Shown here in pieces: positions 36,953 to 45,933 of a DNA stretch of 64,000 nucleotides (the stretch's first letter is position 1; each line of letters begins with the position of its first letter). Made by a program: the position numbers and the translations under genes. The stretch comes from CAYLYU01 sp964501925 (GTDB taxonomy: Bacteria > Pseudomonadota > Zetaproteobacteria > Mariprofundales > Mariprofundaceae): contig CAZCTM010000001.1 of NCBI GenBank assembly GCA_964501925.1, positions 62,001-126,000 on the forward strand, given 5' to 3'. The notes under the pieces are model-generated. The model searched no databases, was not told the DNA's origin, and saw nothing but the letters and a program-made list of their open reading frames with translations.

Positions 36953-38646
36953 GCTTCCGTACTTCCCCGGCGCATAGTACCGGAAGCCTCGGCTTCACCA
37001 CCTCCCGTTGAGATCGGATGTTTCAGATATGACGGGGCTGGTTCCCCGATCAGTTCATAGAGTTTGGTAAGGTGCTGACGATACAGCCGGTCAAAATCCT
37101 GTACCGCCTCGGCGGGGTTGTAGTCTCCAAACCACCAGAACCAGTCCGAACCTTCGCAGATGCGCAACTGCTCCATGGCCGCCTCGATGGTTCCCGGTTC
37201 AAGGGCGTTTTCGGCGAGTTTCCGGTCCAGATGCTCCTTGGCCTCGATCAGCATCTCCCAGGCACGGTTCTTGGCCGGCTCACCGATCCATGTCGCGAGG
37301 TTGCCGTACACCCACGAACCGGCGCAGACACTGGGAAGCCTGGCCTGGTGGGGGTGCCTGCCGAGATAGTCACTGAAGGTCGTCAGTTCATACTCGGGAT
37401 GCTCGGCAATCGCCTGATAGAGCCCCCTCAGGAAAGGAAGCCCGTTCTCGGGGTAGTATTCCCATGCGTTTTCACCATCCAGTATGACCGAGACAACGGG
37501 GGCCTCCATGCCCTGGGTGTGATGCCGGATTCCCTCAAGCTCGTGCATGAAGTTCGCGATGGCGTCATCCGTATGCCAGTGCTGGTATTCAAACCCGATA
37601 AGGTCGGAGAGCTTGTCATCCCGGAAGAAACAGGCGATGGATTCGGTTTCCGTGCCCACGACCCACGGATGGTACAGGTCCTGGATCGTGCCGGACTCCC
37701 GCGGATTGCGGCCGAGTGAGTTGTGCAGGACGCCTTCACCGCTTGCCGCCCAGGTGAATCCGGCCCTGGCAAGCAACGCCAGGGCGTCTCCCGAAACCGC
37801 GCCTTCAGAAGGCCAGCATCCTGCCGCCTCCAGACCGAATACATTTGTATGAAACACCTTTGCCAGAGCAATATGATCCTGCGCCCGCTCCATCCCTCCC
37901 GGATAGTCTTTCGCCGGCAGGGGGGCATCGGGGATGGTTTCCCGCGCCGACTTGAAATCCAGCAACAACGGAAGAATGGGGTGGGCATAGGGTGTCGTTG
38001 AAAGCTCGATCTTCCCCCCGTGGGCCAGATGGCGGTAGCGCTCGGGTATTTCGTTGAGAAGGCGCGCGATCAGGCTGAGAAGATCCCGGCGGTCCTGAAG
38101 GTTGAAGTGCCGTCCCTTGGCGATCAGGCGACGAACAAGAAAGTCACTGGTTCTCAGGGTTTCGCCCAGCCAGGCCAGGTGATACCAGGTGACCAGGTCC
38201 AGAAAATAGGAAGGCCCAAGATAGTCCAGGGCATGATGCTGGCGGCCCTGCTCACACAGATGCCAGAGCGCCGCATAGTCGGGATACCGCTTCAGGTTGC
38301 GTTCGTGGTTAAGCCTGAAGCAACTGTTGATGATGAAGTTTTTTTCCTTTTTTCTGAAGCGCCCGCTTGGATGGACGAGGGCGCTAAGCAGGGGATCCGG
38401 CAATTCTCCCTCGCCGTCCAGCCAGGCCCGGATACGTTTTCCGTAATCGGAAATCTGGCTGGTCAGGGAGGGAACAAAGTTGACCACGGCGCGCGCTCCT
38501 TCCACCTGCGCCAGGATATTGGCCATGTCGGTGTAGTCCTTCATGGCGTGGAGATAGGCCCAGGGAAGGGCGTACCGATGGCTTGTTTCCTCCCTGTAAA
38601 AGGGCTGATGCATGTGCCAGCAGAAGACAACCGATAGGGGTCTCAC
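36949..38646 (-). CDS. GH57-family alpha-glucan hydrolase/transferase
   Basis: Protein of 565 residues. GH57 conserved regions are seen: CWHMHQPFY at the N-terminus, GCWPSEGAVSGD carrying the nucleophile Glu, and SVILDGENAWEYY carrying the acid/base Asp. A helical C-terminal domain follows (WFWWFGDYNPAEAVQDFDRLYRQHL). Members include amylopullulanases, branching enzymes and 4-alpha-glucanotransferases; the exact activity cannot be read from sequence alone. Between glgC (six bases upstream) and malQ, it is most likely part of glycogen mobilisation or branching. Confidence 0.9.
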   Translation of the reverse strand: MRPLSVVFCWHMHQPFYREETSHRYALPWAYLHAMKDYTDMANILAQVEGARAVVNFVPSLTSQISDYGKRIRAWLDGEGELPDPLLSALVHPSGRFRKKEKNFIINSCFRLNHERNLKRYPDYAALWHLCEQGRQHHALDYLGPSYFLDLVTWYHLAWLGETLRTSDFLVRRLIAKGRHFNLQDRRDLLSLIARLLNEIPERYRHLAHGGKIELSTTPYAHPILPLLLDFKSARETIPDAPLPAKDYPGGMERAQDHIALAKVFHTNVFGLEAAGCWPSEGAVSGDALALLARAGFTWAASGEGVLHNSLGRNPRESGTIQDLYHPWVVGTETESIACFFRDDKLSDLIGFEYQHWHTDDAIANFMHELEGIRHHTQGMEAPVVSVILDGENAWEYYPENGLPFLRGLYQAIAEHPEYELTTFSDYLGRHPHQARLPSVCAGSWVYGNLATWIGEPAKNRAWEMLIEAKEHLDRKLAENALEPGTIEAAMEQLRICEGSDWFWWFGDYNPAEAVQDFDRLYRQHLTKLYELIGEPAPSYLKHPISTGGGEAEASGTMRRGSTEA

Positions 38647-38652
38647 CAGGAA

Positions 38653-39927
38653 TCAGACCCCGTGGATGTTCTGACCGAGCATGTCCGGGGTGACCAGGAC
38701 AACGCCCCCCTCGGAGCGGTAAAACCTCCTCGCATCTTCTTCGGGATCCTCACCGATGACCGTGCCCTCGGGGATACACGCCTTCTTGTCGATTACGCAG
38801 CGTTTCAGGCGGCAGTTCCGTCGGATCTCCACCTCGGGAAGAATCACACTGTCCTCGATATGGGAGTAGGAATGCACACGCACACCGGAGAAAAGCAGGG
38901 AGCGCCTGATCAGGCTGCCCGTAATCAAGCAGCCGCCCGAGACCAGTGAATCAACGGCCATGCCACGGCGGTCATCGTCATCAAAGGCGAACTTGGCGGG
39001 GGGCAACTGCTCCTGCTGGGTCCAGATCGGCCAGTTGCTGTCGTAAAGATTGAGTTCCGGTTCCAGGCTGGTCAGGTCCATATTGGCCTCCCAGTAGGCG
39101 TCAATGGTGCCGACATCCCGCCAGTAGCCCGGCGCGCCCGTGTTGGCATCCACGAAGGGGAACGCAAAGATGCGGTCCTTGCCAATCCCCTTGGGGATGA
39201 TGTCCTTGCCGAAGTCATGACTGGTAAACGGATCCGCGGCATCTTCAAGCAATCGCCTGCGCAGGTAATCTGTGGAGAACACATAGATGCCCATGGAGGC
39301 AAGGGCCAGGTCCGTGTATCCCGGTGCGGGTTTCGGATGCTCGGGTTTTTCCGTGAACTCGAAGATTTCATAATCATCGTTGACGGACATGACGCCGAAA
39401 GCCTTTGCTTCATCGAGGGGGACCTTGATGCAGCCAACCGTCATGTCCGCCTCTTTTTCCACGTGGTAGGCAATCATCTTGCCGTAGTCCATCTTGTAGA
39501 TATGATCACCGGCCAGGATGAGAACATATTTCGATTCGTAGGTTCTCAGGATATCCAGGTTCTGGTAAACAGCATCGGCCGTGCCGGCATACCAGCCTTC
39601 ACCACGACGCTGCTGAGCCGAGAGAACCTCCACAAACTCGCCGAACTGACCGGAAAGAAAGCTCCATCCGCGTTGCAAGTGCCGCTGCAGGGAGTGGGAC
39701 TTGTACTGGGTGAGCACCGAGATACGGCGGATACCTGAATTGATGCAGTTGGAAAGAGGAAAGTCGATGATGCGGAACTTGCCGGCGAAGGGCACCGCCG
39801 GTTTGGCCCGCCAGTCGGTAAGCGCCTTGAGTCTTGAGCCTCTGCCGCCAGCCAGGACCAGCGCAATGGTCTGGCTCGTCAGTAGACTGATGTGCCGGTC
39901 TGAATTTGCCACGGTCATACCCCCCAT
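38653..39927 (-). CDS. glgC: Glucose-1-phosphate adenylyltransferase
   Basis: Makes ADP-glucose for glycogen synthesis. The 424-residue protein has the nucleotide-binding VLAGGRGSRLKALTDWRAKPAVPFAGKFRIIDF, GWYAGTADAVYQN, ILAGDHIYKMDY and EKPEHPKP, plus a C-terminal left-handed beta-helix. ATG 39927 or the ATG three codons later could start it. It heads the leftward glgC-GH57-malQ unit and is divergent from pgm. No glgA or glgB gene lies in the window. Confidence 0.96.
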   Translation of the reverse strand: MGGMTVANSDRHISLLTSQTIALVLAGGRGSRLKALTDWRAKPAVPFAGKFRIIDFPLSNCINSGIRRISVLTQYKSHSLQRHLQRGWSFLSGQFGEFVEVLSAQQRRGEGWYAGTADAVYQNLDILRTYESKYVLILAGDHIYKMDYGKMIAYHVEKEADMTVGCIKVPLDEAKAFGVMSVNDDYEIFEFTEKPEHPKPAPGYTDLALASMGIYVFSTDYLRRRLLEDAADPFTSHDFGKDIIPKGIGKDRIFAFPFVDANTGAPGYWRDVGTIDAYWEANMDLTSLEPELNLYDSNWPIWTQQEQLPPAKFAFDDDDRRGMAVDSLVSGGCLITGSLIRRSLLFSGVRVHSYSHIEDSVILPEVEIRRNCRLKRCVIDKKACIPEGTVIGEDPEEDARRFYRSEGGVVLVTPDMLGQNIHGV

Positions 39928-40087
39928 TCAGTCGGAAAGGATAGCAGTGTTGATGGTCTTGCGCTATTGCTCCCGCACCTGTTTCCGGCCTTTTTCATGT
40001 GCTCTATCCATCCATGTGCGATCGAATTGCGGCTACTACTCGTGAAATGAAATTGCTAGACTGAAACTCCAGAAGGGGAGATAAGCC

Positions 40088-41719
40088 ATGAAGATCGTCA
40101 ACCGACCAACCACACCTTTCGAGGACCAGAAACCGGGCACCAGCGGACTGCGGAAGAAGGTCAGGGTCTTCCAGAGACCGAACTATCTGGAGAATTTTGT
40201 CCAGTCCATCTTCGATTCCCTGGAGGGTTTTCAGGGAAAGACGCTGGTCCTGGGGGGGGACGGGCGATTCTACAATCGCCAGGCCATTCAGATCATCCTC
40301 AGAATGGCCGCGGCCAATGGATTCGGCCGTGTCCTCGTGGGCCGGGGCGGTATCCTGTCCACACCCGCCGCATCGTGTGTCATTCGCAAACACAGGGCGT
40401 TTGGCGGCATCATCCTTTCAGCCAGCCACAATCCGGGCGGACCCGATGCGGACTTTGGGATCAAGTACAACATCGGCAATGGCGGGCCCGCCCCTGAATC
40501 CATCACCGATGCCATCTATGAGCACACCGGAAAGATACGCTCATTCACCATTCTTGAGGCTGAAGACATTTCCCTCGACCGGACCGGCACAACGCGACTG
40601 GGCGAGATGGATGTTGAGGTGATTGATCCGGTCTCGGACTACGCGGAGCTGATGGAATCCCTGTTTGACTTTGATGCCATTCATCGATGGCTTCAGGGAG
40701 GGTTCCGGATGAGGTTTGATGCCATGCACGCGGTGACGGGGCCATATGCCAGAGATATTCTCGAAAGGCGCCTCGGGGCGCCTGCCGGCACCGTGATCAA
40801 CGCCGTTCCCCTGGAGGACTTTGGCGGTGGTCATCCGGATCCCAATCTGACCTACGCGCCGGAGCTGGTGGACATGCTCTTCGGGGATGACGCCCCCGAT
40901 TTCGGGGCCGCTTCGGACGGCGACGGAGATCGCAACATGATCCTCGGCCGCCGGTTTTTTGTCACCCCGAGCGATTCGCTTGCGGTGCTGACCGCCAACG
41001 CCCGTCTTGTCCCCGGTTACCGTGACGGGCTGGCGGGTGTGGCGCGATCCATGCCGACCAGTGAGGCCGTGGATCGGGTTGCCGAGCGCCTCGGCATCGC
41101 CTGCTTCGAAACCCCGACGGGCTGGAAATTCTTTGGCAACCTCATGGATGCGGGCAGGGTCACCCTGTGCGGGGAGGAAAGCTTCGGGACCGGATCAAAC
41201 CACATCCGGGAAAAGGATGGATTGTGGGCGGTGCTTTTCTGGCTCAACGTTCTCGCAAGTCGGAAAGAGGGTGTTGAACAGATCGTGCGTGAACACTGGG
41301 CAACGTATGGTCGCAATTTCTACTCGCGTCATGATTACGAGGGGGTGGATGCCAGGGCCGCCAGTCAGATGATGGATCATCTGCGGGAGCAGTTTCCGGC
41401 CCTGCAGGGCAGGGTGTTCGGCAGACGGAAGGTGAGTTGCTGCGATGACTTTTCCTACACGGATCCGATTGATGGCAGTGTCAGCAGCGGACAGGGCATC
41501 CGAATCCTGTTTGAGGATGGTTCACGCATTGTCTTTCGCCTGTCGGGAACCGGCACCGAGGGGGCCACGGTCCGTATCTATCTTGAGTCATACGAACCGG
41601 ATGCCTCCAGGCACCATCTTGACGCCCAGGTCGCCCTTGCGGATCTGATCTCCATCGCCTCCGATGTTTCCTGCATCCGCGAACGTATTGGAAGAGACAC
41701 ACCGACTGTCATTACATGA
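40088..41719 (+). CDS. pgm: Phosphoglucomutase, alpha-D-glucose specific
   Basis: Interconverts glucose 6-phosphate and glucose 1-phosphate, the substrate of GlgC. The 543-residue protein has PGTSGLRKKV at the N-terminus, the phosphoserine loop LSASHNPGGPDADFGIK, the metal loop AASDGDGDRNMI, the sugar loop GEESFGTGSNHIREKDG and the phosphate loop RLSGTGTEGATVRIY. This matches the eukaryote-like PGM family more than PgmA/ManB. The divergent glgC promoter lies in the 160-base gap. GGGGAG precedes the ATG. Confidence 0.95.
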   Translation: MKIVNRPTTPFEDQKPGTSGLRKKVRVFQRPNYLENFVQSIFDSLEGFQGKTLVLGGDGRFYNRQAIQIILRMAAANGFGRVLVGRGGILSTPAASCVIRKHRAFGGIILSASHNPGGPDADFGIKYNIGNGGPAPESITDAIYEHTGKIRSFTILEAEDISLDRTGTTRLGEMDVEVIDPVSDYAELMESLFDFDAIHRWLQGGFRMRFDAMHAVTGPYARDILERRLGAPAGTVINAVPLEDFGGGHPDPNLTYAPELVDMLFGDDAPDFGAASDGDGDRNMILGRRFFVTPSDSLAVLTANARLVPGYRDGLAGVARSMPTSEAVDRVAERLGIACFETPTGWKFFGNLMDAGRVTLCGEESFGTGSNHIREKDGLWAVLFWLNVLASRKEGVEQIVREHWATYGRNFYSRHDYEGVDARAASQMMDHLREQFPALQGRVFGRRKVSCCDDFSYTDPIDGSVSSGQGIRILFEDGSRIVFRLSGTGTEGATVRIYLESYEPDASRHHLDAQVALADLISIASDVSCIRERIGRDTPTVIT

Positions 41720-41732
41720 TGTTTATCATGTA
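41713..41732. terminator. Hairpin at the pgm stop
   Basis: TACATGAT and ATCATGTA form an eight-base stem around GTTT, overlapping the pgm stop codon. There is no T-run. Confidence 0.35.
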
Positions 41733-41858
41733 GATACAGTCGTGAGTTAATGTTACACATTCACTTGATCCATGTGGGATGACAGGCAGGTGCGTGCAGG
41801 TTCTTCCGCCCCGGAGGCGATTCCGGCGTGAGGCGTCTTTTCAATCCATGAACATCCC

Positions 41859-42827
41859 ATGACGCAGGCGGGAGGGGTGTGCGTCTTTACCGGCGAGGCG
41901 CTGGGAGAGTATGCCTTTGGCGATTCACACCCGTTTGGCCCGAGGCGTCTGCCCGCCTTTCTGGATGAGTTCAGAAGGCGGGGGCTTGACCGGATGGTGC
42001 AGATGGAAGCCTCCCGCGAGGCGACTCAGGAGGAGATCGAGCGCTTCCATCACCATGATTACGTGGAATGGGTGAAGCGTTGCTCCCGGCGGGGCCATGG
42101 GTTCCTCGATGGTGGGGATACACCGGTGTTTCCGGGCATCTATGAGGCGGCGGCCACTGTTGCGGGGAGCGCGATTTGCGCCTGCGAGAAGATCATGAAC
42201 GGGGAATGTCAACGTGCGTTTCTTCCGATCGGTGGCCTGCACCATGCCGGTCGCGACCACGCCGCGGGTTTTTGTGTTTTCAACGATTGCGGTGTGGTCA
42301 TCGAAAGCCTGATGCGGGTCTATGCTCTGGAGCGCATTGTCTATGTTGATATTGACGCCCATCACGGGGACGGTGTCTTTTATGCCTTCGAGGGAGTATC
42401 CCGGGTTGTGATTGCCGACATCCATGAAGACGGACGCTTCCTCTATCCGGGGACGGGGTTTGCGGATGAGACGGGGACGGGGGAGGCGAAGGGGACCAAG
42501 CTGAACATCCCCCTGCCTCCGGGCGCGGGTGATGCGGACTTCTTCTCGGCCTGGGAAGAAGCCGAGGCCTTTGTTGAGCGTTTTTCCCCCGAATTCATCG
42601 TTTTTCAGTGCGGCGCGGACTGTCTGGCGGGCGATCCCATTACCCATCTTCAATACTCACCCGCCTGTCACCGCCATGCGGCCGAACGGCTCTGCCTGCT
42701 TGCCGACAGGCATTGCCGGGGCCGCATTCTTGGCCTGGGCGGAGGTGGCTATGCCCTGAACAATCTTGCGGTTGCCTGGTGTGAGGTTGTTGAGACCTTC
42801 TGCACGATCCATGAAATTTCTCTGTGA
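41859..42827 (+). CDS. Histone-deacetylase-family (AcuC-like) amidohydrolase
   Basis: Zinc-dependent deacetylase fold, 322 residues. The catalytic tandem histidines and zinc ligands are visible: GGLHHAGRDHAAGFCVFND, YVDIDAHHGDGVFYAF and an Asp region near PEFIVFQCGADCLAGD, with GGGGYAL near the C-terminus. Bacterial members deacetylate acetyl-CoA synthetase (AcuC), polyamines or unknown substrates. The next gene starts inside its last codons (overlap 42811-42827). Confidence 0.92.
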   Translation: MTQAGGVCVFTGEALGEYAFGDSHPFGPRRLPAFLDEFRRRGLDRMVQMEASREATQEEIERFHHHDYVEWVKRCSRRGHGFLDGGDTPVFPGIYEAAATVAGSAICACEKIMNGECQRAFLPIGGLHHAGRDHAAGFCVFNDCGVVIESLMRVYALERIVYVDIDAHHGDGVFYAFEGVSRVVIADIHEDGRFLYPGTGFADETGTGEAKGTKLNIPLPPGAGDADFFSAWEEAEAFVERFSPEFIVFQCGADCLAGDPITHLQYSPACHRHAAERLCLLADRHCRGRILGLGGGGYALNNLAVAWCEVVETFCTIHEISL

Positions 42828-43272
42828 CGAGATGCTCTCCCGGCTTGGGCGCTGGCTGCGCGCGGCGGGTTACGACACGCGCATCGCCCGGGAAGGTGCG
42901 GCCGACCGCGACCTGATCAGGCTGGCCACGACGGAAGGGCGCATCCTGCTCACATGCGACCGCAAGATGCGGGAACATAAGGATGCGGAAGGCTGTGTGC
43001 TTCTTCTGGAGGGCAGCAGGATCCGGAACTGGGTGGCCCAGCTGAACACAAGGCTGGGGATCAACTGGCTTTACGCGCCGTTCAGCCGATGTCTGCTTTG
43101 CAACACACCCCTGAAAGAGGGGGACGAGCATTTTCTCGGGCGCGTTCCTCCGATCTCCCGGAACAGCATTGACAGGGTCTTCTACTGCCCCGAGTGCGGC
43201 AAGCCGTACTGGCAGGGAGGTCATGTGAGGCGAATGCATGAAAAACTGAGCCGCTGGCAGAAACAATCATGA
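42811..43272 (+). CDS. Mut7-C RNase-domain protein with zinc ribbon
   Basis: Protein of 153 residues. A PIN-like Mut7-C fold starts KFLCDEMLSRLGRWLRAAGYDT with conserved acidic residues (CDEM, DRDLI, TCDRK), and a C-terminal zinc ribbon has two CxxC pairs (CLLCN and CPECG). Such proteins are predicted nucleases with unproven targets. ATG 42811 lies inside the HDAC gene. It converges on the transporter gene with a six-base overlap. Confidence 0.87.
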   Translation: MKFLCDEMLSRLGRWLRAAGYDTRIAREGAADRDLIRLATTEGRILLTCDRKMREHKDAEGCVLLLEGSRIRNWVAQLNTRLGINWLYAPFSRCLLCNTPLKEGDEHFLGRVPPISRNSIDRVFYCPECGKPYWQGGHVRRMHEKLSRWQKQS

Positions 43273-44187
43273 TGAGCGTCGCCATATGCTGGCCAGCAGC
43301 GGGCCGGTCACGTTATGCCAGATGCTGAACAGGGCGCCGGTCAGGGCCGCCTGAGGTCCGAAGTGGGCGACGGCTATGGCCACCGCCAGTCCCGAGTTCT
43401 GCATACCCACCTCGATGGCAACAGTCCTGGCCCTTCTTCGGGACAGTTTCGCGTACATTGCGCCCCCGTAACCCAGGATCAGGCCGGCCAGATTCAGGGC
43501 TGCGACAGCCATCATGGTTTCGGCGCCAATGTGTGCCAGGGAATCCCGGTTCAGGGCTGTAATCACCCCCACGATCCAGGTGATCACAGCCATGGAGAGA
43601 AGTGGCAGCAGGCCATCAAGCAGCCACGGACAGGGTCTCCAGAAGTATCGGATGACCATGCCGGCAAGAACCGGCAGAAGGACGATTTTGGTGACGGTAA
43701 GAAAGAGGGAGAGAGGGTCTATCGGGATCCATGATGATGCCAGAAGCCATACCCATAGGGGGGTCAGAACGGGAGAAAGAAGGGTCGAGGCCGTGGTCAT
43801 GGCCACAGACAGGCCGACATCGCCGCGAGCCAGAAAGGTGACCACATTGGAGGCCGTGCCGCCGGGAGCAGCCCCGACAAGGATGATTCCCAGAGCAATC
43901 TCCCTGGGAAGTCCGAGAACGAGGGCCAGCAGCCAGGCCCCCAGAGGCATGATGAGAAACTGAAGGCATACGCCGAGAATGACCGGCCTGCCCGCACTTT
44001 TCAGGGCCAGAAGATCCTTTCGCGTCAGCGTGAGCCCCATGCCGAGCATGACCAGGGCCAGCATCTCCGGGATCCACGCCCTGCCTGCCGAGGCGGTGTC
44101 CGGATATGAGAGTCCCCAGAATGCGCCAAGCAGCACCCAGATGACAAATCCGTCCTGGGCGACCCTCAGCCAGCGGGGGGAATCCAT
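43267..44187 (-). CDS. Bile acid:sodium symporter (BASS) family transporter
   Basis: Membrane protein of 306 residues with about ten helices. Family motifs are seen: MLGMGLTL near residues 48-55, the sodium-site APGGTASNVVTFLARGD and the second crossing IEVGMQNSGLAVAIA. Bacterial members carry organic anions such as pantoate or keto acids with sodium, so the substrate is open. It begins 24 bases after serB on the same strand. Confidence 0.9.
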   Translation of the reverse strand: MDSPRWLRVAQDGFVIWVLLGAFWGLSYPDTASAGRAWIPEMLALVMLGMGLTLTRKDLLALKSAGRPVILGVCLQFLIMPLGAWLLALVLGLPREIALGIILVGAAPGGTASNVVTFLARGDVGLSVAMTTASTLLSPVLTPLWVWLLASSWIPIDPLSLFLTVTKIVLLPVLAGMVIRYFWRPCPWLLDGLLPLLSMAVITWIVGVITALNRDSLAHIGAETMMAVAALNLAGLILGYGGAMYAKLSRRRARTVAIEVGMQNSGLAVAIAVAHFGPQAALTGALFSIWHNVTGPLLASIWRRSS

Positions 44188-44211
44188 CTTCCGGTATGAG
44201 CTGTGCCCGGA

Positions 44212-45270
44212 CTAGTCGTCTTGCAGGAGGCTCAGGATGCGATCCAGGCCTCCATGGCTGATGGAGTAGGGGGCAACCTCCCGAACCTTGGGCTTTGCGT
44301 GAAACGCGATTCCGAGGGCGGCCGCCTCCAGCATGGGTATGTCATTGGCGCCGTCTCCCACAGCGACGGTTTGCGACATGGGAATATGCCACATCCCTGC
44401 CTGCCGGATCAGGGCCTCCCGCTTGCTCATCGCGTCTGCAACAGGGCCAAGGGTTCGACCGGTCAGCCGGCCGTTGCTGATCTCAAGGGTGTTTCCCGCG
44501 GCAAAATCCAGGTGGAGCCTCTCCTTCAGCCGGTCTGTAAAGAAGGTAAACCCGCCGGAGACCAGCCCCACCTTCCATCCGTGTTCGGCGAGGGTGGAAA
44601 CAAGCTGTTCCGCCCCTTCTGTCAGCCGGATGCGTTCCCTGTAAACCTGCTCAAGCACCTCGGCCCTGAGGCCTCGCAGCAGCTTGACCCGTTCCCTGAG
44701 AGACGCCGCAAAATCCAGCTCACCCTCCATGGCCCGCAATGTGATGGAGGCGATCTCGTCCCTGACGCCGAGATAGTCACCCAGTTCGTCAATGCACTCA
44801 CACCGGATCAGGGTTGAATCCATGTCCATGAACAGGCATCCCGGTTGCGAAAGAGAAGGCGAGGGGGGAAGGGCGGTGATGGCGATATCAGTGCCCAGAC
44901 GCTCCGCCAGGGGTCGCAGCCGCAGGGTCAGGTATTTTGCGTCCCTTTCCGGTCCGGCCAGCCTGAGAGCACAGACCGGGCCGCGATCCACGATATGCGA
45001 GACCATCTGGCCCTCCATGGCCAGAACGGTGCAGATCTCCTTGAACGCCGGGAAATCGGAGCACCCGCACAGCAAGGCCCTCAGGCCGGCTGGCTGGCCG
45101 GGTTTCTGCCAGACCTCGAGATCGGGATCGGCATGCCACTGTTCGACGATGTCGGAGGGGGCCTCATTTTCCCAGGAGAGAAGCATTCCGTTTCCCGGCG
45201 TGCGCAAACGCAGATCAGCCCCGCTCTTCGAAATGGGATGGTTGGGAGGCGCCAGGATAATGACCGACAT
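44212..45270 (-). CDS. serB: Phosphoserine phosphatase SerB
   Basis: Last step of serine synthesis. The protein has 352 residues from ATG 45270 with AAGGAGAG about eight bases upstream; the longer open frame is unsupported. An N-terminal ACT-like region (about 80-145) precedes the HAD phosphatase: MDMDSTLIRCECIDEL, VSGGFTFFTDRLKE and VGDGANDIPML. Probably cotranscribed with the BASS transporter. Confidence 0.95.
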   Translation of the reverse strand: MSVIILAPPNHPISKSGADLRLRTPGNGMLLSWENEAPSDIVEQWHADPDLEVWQKPGQPAGLRALLCGCSDFPAFKEICTVLAMEGQMVSHIVDRGPVCALRLAGPERDAKYLTLRLRPLAERLGTDIAITALPPSPSLSQPGCLFMDMDSTLIRCECIDELGDYLGVRDEIASITLRAMEGELDFAASLRERVKLLRGLRAEVLEQVYRERIRLTEGAEQLVSTLAEHGWKVGLVSGGFTFFTDRLKERLHLDFAAGNTLEISNGRLTGRTLGPVADAMSKREALIRQAGMWHIPMSQTVAVGDGANDIPMLEAAALGIAFHAKPKVREVAPYSISHGGLDRILSLLQDD

Positions 45271-45461
45271 CGTTCTCTCCTTCGGGTTTCGTTGCGGAAC
45301 GGTATGTGTCCGGCAGGGGCGTGTAAATATGCGACCCGGAAATCCGGTACGCTTGACCTGAGGAAGAGGATGAATGAGCGGATGAGTGTTCATTTTTGTC
45401 GCGAGTCCATACAATAGGGTTTGACAGGAGGGCGGGAATGTTGACACTTCCGCGTCTTTCC

Positions 45462-45537
45462 GGGCCGGTAGCTCAGTTGGCAGAGCAGCAGACTTTTAAT
45501 CTGCGGGTCGTGAGTTCGATTCTCACCCGGCTCACCA
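45462..45537 (+). tRNA. tRNA-Lys (TTT)
   Basis: A 76-base cloverleaf. Acceptor GGGCCGG/CCGGCTC with one G-T pair, anticodon loop CTTTTAA (TTT), encoded CCA. A substrate of MnmA. Confidence 0.97.
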
Positions 45538-45554
45538 GTTACCGGACACGCGAT

Positions 45555-45630
45555 GTCCCCATCGTCTAGAGGCCTAGGACACCGCCCTTTCACGGCGGCA
45601 ACAGGGGTTCGAATCCCCTTGGGGACGCCA
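45555..45630 (+). tRNA. tRNA-Glu (TTC)
   Basis: A 76-base cloverleaf. Acceptor GTCCCCA/TGGGGAC, anticodon loop CTTTCAC (TTC), encoded CCA. Seventeen bases after tRNA-Lys. Everything downstream in the window looks accessory, so its 3' end is a candidate integration site. Confidence 0.97.
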
Positions 45631-45933
45631 AATATAGGCGACAAGACGGGAGATTGTGAAAATTTACCCCCTGTTATTAGTTGCTCAGGTCCAGACCTGG
45701 TTCGTGTAAAGAGTCTGTTCGCAAAGTGAAAGCGGATGGTGTGAACGTAAAACCGCCGAACTATTGCATGTGAATTGTTTGCCTGTGTCTGCTTTTGATT
45801 AGAAAACCAAATTTCCGGTTTCCTTCTTCGGATGATCAGACCATTTGTCTGATCATCTCACGGCGTGATGCCGATGCATAGACCGGTCATGGTTGTTCTC
45901 CTTGTGATTTCATTGCCATCCATGGGAAATACT
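45631..45933. other. AT-richer gap with a perfect palindrome
   Basis: About 300 bases with no supported gene between tRNA-Glu and the leftward cytochrome gene. A ten-base perfect inverted repeat, GATGATCAGA at 45831-45840 and TCTGATCATC at 45848-45857, is separated by CCATTTG. It may end the efflux operon transcript or be an operator. No repeat of the tRNA end was found here. Confidence 0.5.

Noticed and set aside
45271..45447. Longer N-terminus for serB
   Set aside because: The ATG at 45270 has a strong ribosome site and begins the family-like sequence; the upstream part has a random composition.
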